A DNA stretch of 26,391 bases from a virus, in the IMG/VR virus record IMGVR_UViG_3300021517_000018, positions 1-26,391 of that record; one strand, given 5' to 3'. The position numbers and the translations under genes are program-made. Below the pieces are notes generated by a model. The model was not told the origin of the DNA, ran no database searches, and saw only the letters and a list, made by a program, of their open reading frames with translations. Positions 12,291-17,937 of this stretch are shown in pieces. How positions within the stretch are numbered: the first letter of the stretch is position 1; each line of letters opens with the position of its first letter.

Positions 12291-12776
12291 TTAGCTCTCC
12301 TCCCCGTCGTACATCACGGTGTACTCCAGCACGTCGCACGCGGGGTGACCCCAGAGGTCGCACGTGTGGCTGAAGTAGCTCTCCCCGTCGCAGCTCACGA
12401 TGCGCCCGGGAGCCACGTAGTCCTCTGCCGCCTTCAGCCACTTCATGTCGTCGTCTTCCAAGCCGCTCACGTCTCCGTTGATGAGGGCGCTGGCGAGGTA
12501 AGCGGGCAGGGTTACCGTCTCCGTGCGCCACTTGCGGTTCGGTTCCTTGAAGCCGTACCGCTCGCACAGCGCGTCGTAAATCTCCCGCCCGTTTTCGGTG
12601 AGCGTCTCCGTGCTGAGGTTCGGGCGGGGCTTGAAGCCCAACCGCGAGAGCTGCACGGAAGTCGCTTCGCGCCGTCGAGCGTTGCTCGGACGCTCGCGTA
12701 CCCACCCGCCACTGTTCCAATCCCATTCGAGGCAGGCATACGCTTCGCAGATGTCGAACCGGTCGAAGGTAGGCAT
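12291..12776 (-). CDS. conserved phage/plasmid hypothetical protein
   Basis: Encodes 161 residues starting MPTFDRFDICEAYACLEWDW. This opening, the middle segment LTENGREIYDALCERYG and the end (SCDGESYFSHTCDLWG, DVLEYTVMYDGEE) are recurrent in phage and plasmid accessory proteins whose function is not known. Six or more acidic and Cys residues occur near the C-terminus. RBS GGAGAG before ATG. Its neighbour at 12780 belongs to another recurrent accessory family, so the cluster looks like a mobile accessory gene set. Confidence 0.75.
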   Translation of the reverse strand: MPTFDRFDICEAYACLEWDWNSGGWVRERPSNARRREATSVQLSRLGFKPRPNLSTETLTENGREIYDALCERYGFKEPNRKWRTETVTLPAYLASALINGDVSGLEDDDMKWLKAAEDYVAPGRIVSCDGESYFSHTCDLWGHPACDVLEYTVMYDGEES

Positions 12777-12779
12777 GGG

Positions 12780-13067
12780 TCAGCTCTCCACCGTGAAAGC
12801 CGCGCGCGGCGAGGTGCTGCCATCCGCTCCGCGCGGAACGCAGACGTACACGTATGCTTCGGAGTTGCTTCGCGGGAGCGAGCCCTCGAAGAAAGCCCCG
12901 CGCCAACCGAGTTTGCGCGCCAGCGCCAGCGCTACGAGCCGCGCGTTTGCGGACGGCTCGACCGCGTAGTCCTGCGCGAGCGTGACGCTCCCCGCGTCGC
13001 ACTTCGCACGCCAGCGGGAGCCGCGGGTGTTCGTCGGCGGGATGTACTTCACGGTAATTGCTTGCAT
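12780..13067 (-). CDS. conserved phage/plasmid hypothetical protein (MQAITVKYIPPTNTRGSR type)
   Basis: Encodes 95 residues from ATG at 13067 with CGGAG upstream. The N-terminal block MQAITVKYIPPTNTRGSRWR and the following beta-rich part (KCDAGSVTLAQDY) are typical of a small conserved protein found in many phages and plasmids, function unknown. A longer frame reaching 13241 crosses an operator-like palindrome and lacks a ribosome site, so I reject it. One palindrome copy lies 18 bases upstream of the start. Confidence 0.78.
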   Translation of the reverse strand: MQAITVKYIPPTNTRGSRWRAKCDAGSVTLAQDYAVEPSANARLVALALARKLGWRGAFFEGSLPRSNSEAYVYVCVPRGADGSTSPRAAFTVES

Positions 13068-13085
13068 GTGTCTATCTCCGTTCAG

Positions 13086-13106
13086 CGCTGGACAACATGC
13101 CCAACG
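13086..13106. promoter_or_regulatory. operator-like palindrome, copy 2
   Basis: Arms CGCTGGACA and TGCCCAACG around a three-base centre, 18 bases upstream of the start at 13067. Same element as the copies at 10683, 13736 and 15098. Confidence 0.6.
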
Positions 13107-13117
13107 TGGCAGTGCAG

Positions 13118-13147
13118 CTCTTAGCTGTTCGTCCACCACCATGTCAA
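13118..13147 (-). promoter_or_regulatory. candidate leftward promoter within repeat copy B
   Basis: On the minus strand a perfect -35 TTGACA (13142-13147) is followed after 18 bases by TAAGAG, a weak -10 (3 of 6). It precedes the operator-like palindrome by about ten bases, so a transcript would begin near 13111. The weak -10 keeps confidence low. Confidence 0.35.
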
Positions 13148-13148
13148 G
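13125..13148. repeat. duplicated 23/24-base element, copy B
   Basis: Minus-strand reading CTTGACATGGTGG then TGGACGAACAG; partner of the element at 11222-11244. It overlaps the candidate promoter and lies in non-coding DNA. Confidence 0.5.
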
Positions 13149-13149
13149 A

Positions 13150-13165
13150 TGCGAGCGCGCTCGCA
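13150..13165. promoter_or_regulatory. 16-bp perfect palindrome upstream of the TTGACA
   Basis: TGCGAGCG followed by CGCTCGCA, a perfect palindrome immediately upstream (in the minus orientation) of the TTGACA hexamer. A stem GCGCGGC / GCCGCGC also lies at 13178-13201. Together these mark 13068-13221 as a compact control region. Confidence 0.45.
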
Positions 13166-13221
13166 CCCTCACAAAGTGCGCGGCGAATCGCCCAGCCGCG
13201 CCGTGGGTTCGGAGAGAAAGG

Positions 13222-13455
13222 TCAGTCGAAGTCAGGGTCACTGCTGACGGGCTTGCCGAAGCGGTTCAACCCGTAGAGAAAGAACCCCGGGTTGAGAGAG
13301 TCGCTGCTGGTCTCCGCCCAGCGCGCCTCACCCGAGATGAACCCCGCGACCACGGCTTGCTTGACGGCGTGATAGTCACCCTCGAACACTTCCGGTGAAG
13401 TCCACACGCTGCCGTCTTTCTGGCGCTGCTTGAGCACGTACCGGTAGGCGTTCAC
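13222..13455 (-). CDS. hypothetical protein
   Basis: Encodes 77 residues from GTG at 13455, which overlaps the preceding TGA (GTGA) and has GGGAG 9 bases upstream. The sequence has a beta-hairpin-like character (YRYVLKQRQKDGSVWTSPEVF, AVVAGFISGEARWAE) and ends in an acidic tail PVSSDPDFD. Function unknown. Confidence 0.72.
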   Translation of the reverse strand: MNAYRYVLKQRQKDGSVWTSPEVFEGDYHAVKQAVVAGFISGEARWAETSSDSLNPGFFLYGLNRFGKPVSSDPDFD

Positions 13456-13715
13456 AGCGTGAAGCTCCCGTGAACGAGGCGGCGCTTCGCCACGTGGCTG
13501 GCGATATTCACCGCCATCAGCGAGTCAGCCGCTTCCACTGCGGCGAAGTCGATGCGGTCGCCGTCGACCGCGTGTGAGCCCCGCTTGCCGTGTTCCTCCG
13601 CCGCCTGCCGCGCGAGGTCGAGCGCGCTCTGGAGCGTCAGCTCCGCAGGGTACAGCGGCATGACGTGCTGATGCCCGTCGCGGTACGTCACCACCACAAA
13701 AACCTGATTCGTCAT
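13452..13715 (-). CDS. hypothetical protein
   Basis: Encodes 87 residues from ATG at 13715 (MTNQVFVVVTYRDGHQHVMPLY); a longer frame to 13748 lacks support. Ribosome site GGAGAGACGA. An operator-like palindrome lies 20 bases upstream. The N-terminus is beta-rich, then a helix (ALDLARQAAEEHGKRG), and the C-terminus is basic. No family recognised. Confidence 0.72.
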   Translation of the reverse strand: MTNQVFVVVTYRDGHQHVMPLYPAELTLQSALDLARQAAEEHGKRGSHAVDGDRIDFAAVEAADSLMAVNIASHVAKRRLVHGSFTL

Positions 13716-13735
13716 TCGTCTCTCCGATGCCGCAC

Positions 13736-13756
13736 CGCTGGTCACCATGACCAGCG
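13736..13756. promoter_or_regulatory. operator-like palindrome, copy 3
   Basis: Arms CGCTGGTCA and TGACCAGCG, perfect 9-base arms around a three-base centre, 20 bases upstream of the ATG at 13715. Same element as 10683, 13086 and 15098. Confidence 0.65.
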
Positions 13757-13766
13757 GGCAGGGCGA

Positions 13767-13788
13767 AGCGGCGAGGTAGCTCGCCGCT
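13767..13788. terminator. hairpin after the DUF932-like gene
   Basis: AGCGGCGAG and CTCGCCGCT form a perfect 9-bp stem with a 4-base loop, just downstream (minus sense) of the DUF932-like gene. There is no following T run, so if it ends transcription it does so weakly; it may instead cap an mRNA end. Confidence 0.4.
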
Positions 13789-13803
13789 CACCCTGCTGTC
13801 AGC

Positions 13804-15069
13804 TCACTTCGGCCAGCCGTTCATCAGGACTTCACCGGACATGCGCTGAATACGGAGCGTGTCTTCCCAGCTCCGTTTCTCGCGCGTGTCCGCCGCCACG
13901 ATGGCGAGCGCTGCGGCGAAGTGCGCGGCGCTCCCGTGCGGCAGCGAGCGGAGGCGAGCGTCATCCGCGATGACCGCGGCGAGCGCCTTGACCAGCTCCG
14001 GTTCATCGCCCGCGGGAACGCCCGCTTCCTGGAGCGCGTCAGCGAGCACGCGCACCGCGAAGTCATCGGCCACAGTCGCCTTGCACAGAGGGACGAGCGC
14101 CGCGAACACCTCGCCGCGTGCTTTCTCCCACCGCTCAGCGAGCACGCGCGAGCCAGCGAGCGCGACCTCGATGTCTGCCGCGATGCGTTGCTGCGCAATC
14201 TCGCCGCGCCGTTCCTCGCTGATGCGGTTGCCGCTGCTGGAGCTGTAGCGCGGCAGCGTGTGACGGCGGCGAGTGGTCGCACTGTTCTCGGCGGCGAGAC
14301 GCACGATGCGCTCGTACCGCTCGCCGCTGGGCATGACCACGGTCGCGTCGAGCACAGCGAGGCGGAGCGCCGCGGAGAATGAAAGCGAGGCGCATCCCGT
14401 TTCGCTGTTCTGGAGGTAGAACGAGAGCGCAACGTCAGCGTTGCCCGCGTCCAAGTCGAAGCTGCCGTGAGTCACATCCCAGCCGCGAGACACGCGAGCG
14501 CGGACCGGTGTCTCGTCAAGCTCTGAAATCACTTTGAGCACAGCAGCGTCATCGAAGTGTTTCAGCGAGTGGCGACCGCTGACGACCGCGCGGATGGCGG
14601 GGTTCATGCTGCCGTTTGGAGTGCGAGCGCGGAACATGCGGAGGATTCCTTCCTCAGTGCGCGGGCGCTGCGAGGTGCGGACCACGTCCGCCCAGCCATG
14701 ATGACGCGTGAGCGGTGAGAGCCAACGCAGGGCGTTGGCGACACCCGCGGGAGCGCCCTGCGCACGCATCAGCGAGACGAGTTGAGACCACGCATGCGGC
14801 GTGTAGCAGGCTCCGCCCTGCCCACGGACCAATGCGCCATCGCGGTGGTCGACGCTGAGAGAGTGCAGCGAGCTGATGGGCACGTCGCGGAGCTGCTGTT
14901 CCTCGATGCGCTCCGACCACTGCCGCATGACCTCGCTGAAGTCCCCAGCGGGGACGTAGACGGCGGGGCCTTCATGCGTCAGAGCGGCGTCGAATTCGAA
15001 CGGCTGACGAGTGAGAGCCGCTGCCACAGCGGCGGGCGGCGGGGGAACGGCGCGAAGTGCGGCAGTCAT
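13804..15069 (-). CDS. DUF932-like phage protein, first gene of the leftward arm
   Basis: Encodes 421 residues. RMFRARTPNGSMNPAIRAVVSGRHSLKHFDDAAVLKVI (about 141-178, recognised by the A-V-x-S-x-R-x-x-x-x-x-D pattern) and the later SETGCASLSFSAALRLAV block fit the general layout of DUF932/phage-plasmid proteins, whose role is unknown. The N-terminus is Ala/Pro-rich and the C-terminal third is helical. As the gene nearest the divergent control region it is likely the earliest leftward product. GGAGAGACC precedes the ATG, and an operator-like palindrome lies 28 bases upstream. The family call is moderate: the motif match is by eye. Confidence 0.7.
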   Translation of the reverse strand: MTAALRAVPPPPAAVAAALTRQPFEFDAALTHEGPAVYVPAGDFSEVMRQWSERIEEQQLRDVPISSLHSLSVDHRDGALVRGQGGACYTPHAWSQLVSLMRAQGAPAGVANALRWLSPLTRHHGWADVVRTSQRPRTEEGILRMFRARTPNGSMNPAIRAVVSGRHSLKHFDDAAVLKVISELDETPVRARVSRGWDVTHGSFDLDAGNADVALSFYLQNSETGCASLSFSAALRLAVLDATVVMPSGERYERIVRLAAENSATTRRRHTLPRYSSSSGNRISEERRGEIAQQRIAADIEVALAGSRVLAERWEKARGEVFAALVPLCKATVADDFAVRVLADALQEAGVPAGDEPELVKALAAVIADDARLRSLPHGSAAHFAAALAIVAADTREKRSWEDTLRIQRMSGEVLMNGWPK

Positions 15070-15097
15070 TTCCAGGTCTCTCCGATGCGCAAGGCTC

Positions 15098-15118
15098 CGC
15101 TGGGCACCGTGCCCAGCG
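15098..15118. promoter_or_regulatory. operator-like palindrome, copy 4
   Basis: Arms CGCTGGGCAC and GTGCCCAGCG, perfectly paired around a single central base: the most symmetric of the four copies. It lies 28 bases upstream of the DUF932-like start. Confidence 0.7.
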
Positions 15119-15146
15119 CGCTTGCTGCCGCAGCGCTAGTGCAGAA

Positions 15147-15175
15147 CAAATACCAGCGCCACATGACACACGCAA
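15147..15175 (-). promoter_or_regulatory. weak candidate leftward promoter
   Basis: On the minus strand TTGCGT and TATTTG are separated by 17 bases, with TGG forming an extended -10 before TATTTG. Each hexamer matches consensus at 3 of 6 positions. A transcript would start near 15140 and carry the palindrome in its leader. Confidence 0.3.
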
Positions 15176-15246
15176 GTGCGCAGACGTGTTCGGAGTGCGA
15201 GTGAAAACTGCAAAACATGATGACATAGCTTCCCGTGCCAAGGTGC

Positions 15247-15260
15247 GAGCATGCATGCTC
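15247..15260. promoter_or_regulatory. 14-bp palindrome within TGCATG repeats
   Basis: GAGCATG followed by CATGCTC is a perfect palindrome; TGCATG recurs near 15268 and 15315. A possible binding site for a regulator or initiator. Confidence 0.4.
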
Positions 15261-15525
15261 CACATGGTGCATGCGCGCTGCAGTGCTACCAGGGCGCATG
15301 GTCGAGTGTCCGAGCGTGCATGACGGGCGCTGACGTACGAGCGCCGGGCACCCGCTGCCGCCGCTCCCGCGGCGTGAGCAGCGGCGCACCCGTGCCGCAC
15401 CGCTCACGGCGGAGCTTCGCCCGCGGAGCGGGCGGTGAGCACCCGACACCCCTCCCGCGCCGCGCACCCCACGCCCTGGGCGGTAGCCCCGGGGCGCGGG
15501 GGCGGGAACGCGAGCCTTCACTCCG

Positions 15526-15551
15526 CGCGTGCGCGCGTGAACGCGCACGCG
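15526..15551. other. hairpin in the control region
   Basis: CGCGTGCGCG and CGCGCACGCG form a perfect 10-bp stem around a 6-base loop. No following T run. Confidence 0.45.
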
Positions 15552-15570
15552 ATGACCCCCGCCCCCTGCG

Positions 15571-15589
15571 AGCCCCCCACCGGGGGGCT
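15571..15589. other. GC hairpin in the control region
   Basis: AGCCCCCC and GGGGGGCT pair perfectly around a 3-base loop. Very stable, no T run; function unknown. Confidence 0.45.
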
Positions 15590-15619
15590 GGCCGGGGGCC
15601 GTATAGGTCCGCACCTTGG

Positions 15620-15649
15620 TTGACCCCTCAATGCTCCATATCCTATACA
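15620..15649 (+). promoter_or_regulatory. rightward sigma-70-type promoter
   Basis: TTGACC (15620-15625) and TATACA (15644-15649) with an 18-base spacer match the -35 at 5 of 6 and the -10 at 4 of 6 positions, in a local AT-rich stretch inside GC-rich DNA. It would start transcription near 15656, about 70 bases before the first rightward gene, and should drive at least the regulatory genes. Confidence 0.65.
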
Positions 15650-15674
15650 CACCACACACCACCAACATCACAAC

Positions 15675-15703
15675 ACCCTAGCCCCCCTAGAGGGGGCTAG
15701 GGT
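15675..15703. promoter_or_regulatory. strong inverted repeat just upstream of the first rightward gene
   Basis: ACCCTAGCCCCC and GGGGGCTAGGGT form a perfect 12-bp stem with a 5-base loop, ending 20 bases before ATG and within the predicted leader of the rightward transcript. It has no T run; it may be an operator, an attenuator or a leader stabiliser. Confidence 0.55.
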
Positions 15704-15723
15704 TGGAGCCACAGGGAGGAAAG

Positions 15724-16320
15724 ATGAGTGAGAGAGAACAGAAGGGCTACAGCGTGTTCGGACACCCGGGCACTCGGTTCAAGGTCAAGAAGATGTCGGA
15801 CGGGAAGTGGGGCTGGGAGGTCTACGCGTGGAAGAAGGTTCTCGTGGACGGGACCGAGGACACGAAGGAGGCAGCGGAGAAGGCGATGATTCGCGCCGCG
15901 GGGAAGGTGCTGCTGAAGACCGCGAAGCAGGGCGCTGACCGCTCGAACCTCTACAACAAGCTGAAGGGGTTCTGCCGGAAACGCCCGTGGCTGAGCATCT
16001 TCGTGTTCGACGCCATCGTGAACGACATGGACCTGAGCACCATCATGGAGGCGGCGGCTGAGGAGGAAGAAGCTCGGCACGCCGCTGCGGTGGAGAAGCT
16101 CGGCATTGAGCCGCTGGACCTTCACCCGCTGGCGAAGCCGGCGAAGAAGGTCGCGGAAGCCATCTGGGAGACCGTCGAGAAGCTGGGCTGGGACCGGCAG
16201 CGCGTCGACCGCTTCGCGCGTGACTACCTCGGAACGGCGTACAGCAACCCGGAAGCAGCACGCCCCATCGAGGTGGATGCAGGAAAGAAGAAAAAGCGCG
16301 AAGCTGAAGGCGAGGAGTAA
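15724..16320 (+). CDS. hypothetical protein, first rightward gene
   Basis: Encodes 198 residues beginning MSEREQKGYSVFGHPGTRFK with a strong AGGGAGG site. The N-terminal part is alpha/beta (KVKKMSDGKWGWEVYAWKKV), then a long helix-rich region (RKRPWLSIFVFDAIVNDMDL, EAAAEEEEARHAAAVEKLG) and a basic Lys-rich tail. It is followed after 3 bases by an HTH gene and is likely co-expressed with it. I do not recognise the family. Confidence 0.75.
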   Translation: MSEREQKGYSVFGHPGTRFKVKKMSDGKWGWEVYAWKKVLVDGTEDTKEAAEKAMIRAAGKVLLKTAKQGADRSNLYNKLKGFCRKRPWLSIFVFDAIVNDMDLSTIMEAAAEEEEARHAAAVEKLGIEPLDLHPLAKPAKKVAEAIWETVEKLGWDRQRVDRFARDYLGTAYSNPEAARPIEVDAGKKKKREAEGEE

Positions 16321-16323
16321 ACG

Positions 16324-16635
16324 ATGGGACGTGCACAGGGCACGAAGCACAACTCGGCGTTGGCGGTGTGGCTGAACCGCGTTGGGATGACGAGCCGCGA
16401 GTTTCAGCGGCGGCTCGGAGACAAGAGCATGAGCCGCCTCTCGCGGTGGCTGTCCGGGGAGGAATTCCCGGGGCTGCCGATGGCGTACGAAATCGAGCGC
16501 ATCACGGAGGGCGGCGTCCCGATGGAAGCGTGGCTCGCGAGCAAGGGAGCACGCGCCATCCTGAAGACGATGCGCGACAAACAGCCCGAGGAATTCCGCC
16601 CGGCGAAGGACGACCTAGAAGACGCGGAGGAGTAA
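16324..16635 (+). CDS. YdaS/Cro-like helix-turn-helix regulator
   Basis: Encodes 103 residues. The helical DNA-binding domain is about residues 12-68: ALAVWLNRVGMTSREFQRRL, then SMSRLSRWLSG and AYEIERITEGGVPMEAWL. This matches the YdaS/Cro-type layout (L..V..S..EFARR-G, recognition helix, A-x-x-IE-x-T-G-G-x-V). Such proteins act as phage repressors or anti-repressors. It is a plausible ligand of the four palindromes upstream of leftward genes, but that is inference. GAGGAGTAA supplies both the previous stop region and ribosome site. Confidence 0.78.
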   Translation: MGRAQGTKHNSALAVWLNRVGMTSREFQRRLGDKSMSRLSRWLSGEEFPGLPMAYEIERITEGGVPMEAWLASKGARAILKTMRDKQPEEFRPAKDDLEDAEE

Positions 16636-16841
16636 TGCACTGCTCGTTCTGTAGTGACCTGCGGCTTGTGACGAAGGTCGAGTACGAGCCACAGCTCCCT
16701 GACCTCTTCGTGCCGACGCACATCACGCCACAGACCTTCAAGATTCGCACGGTGAAGATTCCGTGTCCGGTCTGCGCGTGCGCTTTCGCGCACCGCCCGA
16801 AGCCGCTGTTCCCGATGAGAGCTGCACGAGGAGTGAACTGA
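16635..16841 (+). CDS. small zinc-finger-like protein
   Basis: Encodes 68 residues, ATG overlapping the previous TAA (TAATG) with GGAGGAG upstream. It has CSFC (C3, C6) near the N-terminus and PCPVCACAF later (three cysteines), consistent with one zinc ribbon. The surrounding sequence is mixed and basic at the end. Function unknown; small Cys-rich proteins often accompany phage regulators. Confidence 0.72.
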   Translation: MHCSFCSDLRLVTKVEYEPQLPDLFVPTHITPQTFKIRTVKIPCPVCACAFAHRPKPLFPMRAARGVN

Positions 16842-17563
16842 TGGCGCTGCGCGAAGGAGCTGAACGGTTCTTGAAGTGCCCGCGGAGGCACCCGCTGCCG
16901 CACCGTGTGCAAGGACGCGGGCGCTGCACGCCAGACGAGTGCTGCGAGAAGCGCGGCGGAGCCCACTCCGCGGTGAGGGAAGCGAACAAGCTGGGGCCAG
17001 ACGGTGGGAAGAAGACACCCGAGGCAGTCGCGTACGCGGAGGAGACGGAGCGGCTGCTGGACGCTCGCGGGCGCATGGCTGCATGGGACGACGTTCACCC
17101 GCTCCCGAAGCCGGCGACCGCGCCTGTCTTCAAACAGGGCGATTCGGTGTTCAAGTACCTGCGCGAGCGCACCGCACAGGCAGCGCCGCTGGCGCTGGAG
17201 CGCATCATCCGCAAGGCGCTGCTGGTGCCGGGACCGGCTGGCGACGCGGCAGCGGACAACATCCTGGACCGCATGGGCTTCACGCGGCGGGGAGACGCGC
17301 CAGTCGAAATCAACGGTCCGGTGAGCATCATCAACCTGGACCCGAGCCGCATTCCGCTGCTGGCACAGAAGACGCAGGTGAAGCAGATTCAAGGTGAAGT
17401 TCTCACGCGCCGTACACAGGGAGACGTGCATGGAACTGGAGAAGAGGTTTCTGGTGAAGAGGAAGGGGGAGATGGTTTGGCTGCCGGCGAAGGAGCTGAC
17501 GGAGCCGGAGCTGGTGAAGGAGTACGAGAAGCTGAACCGGAGGAGGAAGGGCGGAGTGAATGA
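16841..17563 (+). CDS. terS: probable small terminase subunit, with N-terminal Cys cluster
   Basis: Encodes 240 residues starting MALREGAERFLKCPRRHP (TGATG overlap with the prior gene). Cysteines C13, C29, C34 and C35 with nearby His suggest a zinc site. Residues about 115-150 (ALERIIRKALLVPGPAGDAA, then NILDRMGF) follow the helical pattern A-x-x-x-L-x-x-L ... AA-x-x-ILDR-x-G seen in many small terminase subunits that recognise the phage packaging site. Position just before the large terminase genes supports it. The last about 45 residues are Glu/Gly-rich and overlap another gene in a different frame, so the true C-terminus is uncertain. The name terS is an inference. Confidence 0.55.
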   Translation: MALREGAERFLKCPRRHPLPHRVQGRGRCTPDECCEKRGGAHSAVREANKLGPDGGKKTPEAVAYAEETERLLDARGRMAAWDDVHPLPKPATAPVFKQGDSVFKYLRERTAQAAPLALERIIRKALLVPGPAGDAAADNILDRMGFTRRGDAPVEINGPVSIINLDPSRIPLLAQKTQVKQIQGEVLTRRTQGDVHGTGEEVSGEEEGGDGLAAGEGADGAGAGEGVREAEPEEEGRSE

Positions 17564-17636
17564 CGTGAAGTTTCTCGTCGCTGAACGAGAGCTGGAGCGT
17601 CGCGCTGCGAACAGCATGGAGGTGGGGCTGTGCTGA
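17430..17636 (+). CDS. hypothetical small charged protein overlapping terS
   Basis: Encodes 68 residues from ATG at 17430 with AGGGAGACGTGC upstream. It reads MELEKRFLVKRKGEMVWLPAKELTEPEL and is Lys/Glu-rich with well-behaved codons (mainly GAG, AAG, CTG), so it looks like a true gene although its first 134 bases overlap the 3' part of the preceding frame. It ends TGC TGA, overlapping the next GTG. Helical; function unknown. If the preceding gene is truncated in nature, this could be its natural successor. Confidence 0.72.
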   Translation: MELEKRFLVKRKGEMVWLPAKELTEPELVKEYEKLNRRRKGGVNDVKFLVAERELERRAANSMEVGLC

Positions 17637-17926
17637 AAATGGTGAAAATGCTGACGGATGAACAGCTCAACCCGATGCGAAGGGGAGCCCCGCTGCTCGC
17701 TGAAGCGTATCGTGCGCTGCGGAATCAGGTGCAAGAGGTGATTGCGCCGATGCTGGCGGCGAGCACGGAGAGCCTGAAGCTCGCGCGTGAAGCATTGCAG
17801 AAGGAGCAGGCGCGCGTGAAGGAGCTGGAGTTACAGCTCGACGAAGCCAAAGCCGGATGGAAGGATGCAAGCGAAGCTCGTGACGCGGCGTGGGCAGAGA
17901 TTGAGGGATTGAAAGAACGCCTGTAG
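17630..17926 (+). CDS. hypothetical coiled-coil protein
   Basis: Encodes 98 residues from GTG at 17630, GGAGG upstream, overlapping the previous gene by 7 bases. Residues from about 40 on are a heptad-type helix (ALQKEQARVKELELQLDEAKAG). Located between the small and large terminase genes; it might be a packaging accessory, but there is no motif. Confidence 0.75.
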   Translation: MLKMVKMLTDEQLNPMRRGAPLLAEAYRALRNQVQEVIAPMLAASTESLKLAREALQKEQARVKELELQLDEAKAGWKDASEARDAAWAEIEGLKERL

Positions 17927-17937
17927 TCTGCCGCTTC

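Larger units (their letters stand above)
15070..15723. other. divergent non-coding control region, candidate origin
   Basis: No credible gene lies in these 654 bases between the two arms. It contains an operator-like palindrome (15098-15118), three TGCATG repeats with a 14-bp palindrome (15247-15260), extremely GC-rich DNA from about 15340 to 15600, three hairpins (15526, 15571, 15675) and a rightward promoter (15620-15649) in the only AT-rich dip. The orientation of all genes changes here. The combination is what one expects of a divergent promoter region and, possibly, a replication origin, but no iterons were seen. Confidence 0.6.

Noticed and set aside
15200-15240. TTGGCA and CATGTT on the minus strand as promoter of the leftward arm
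   Set aside because: Spacing of 16 with a poor -10; retained only as weaker than the 15147-15175 candidate.
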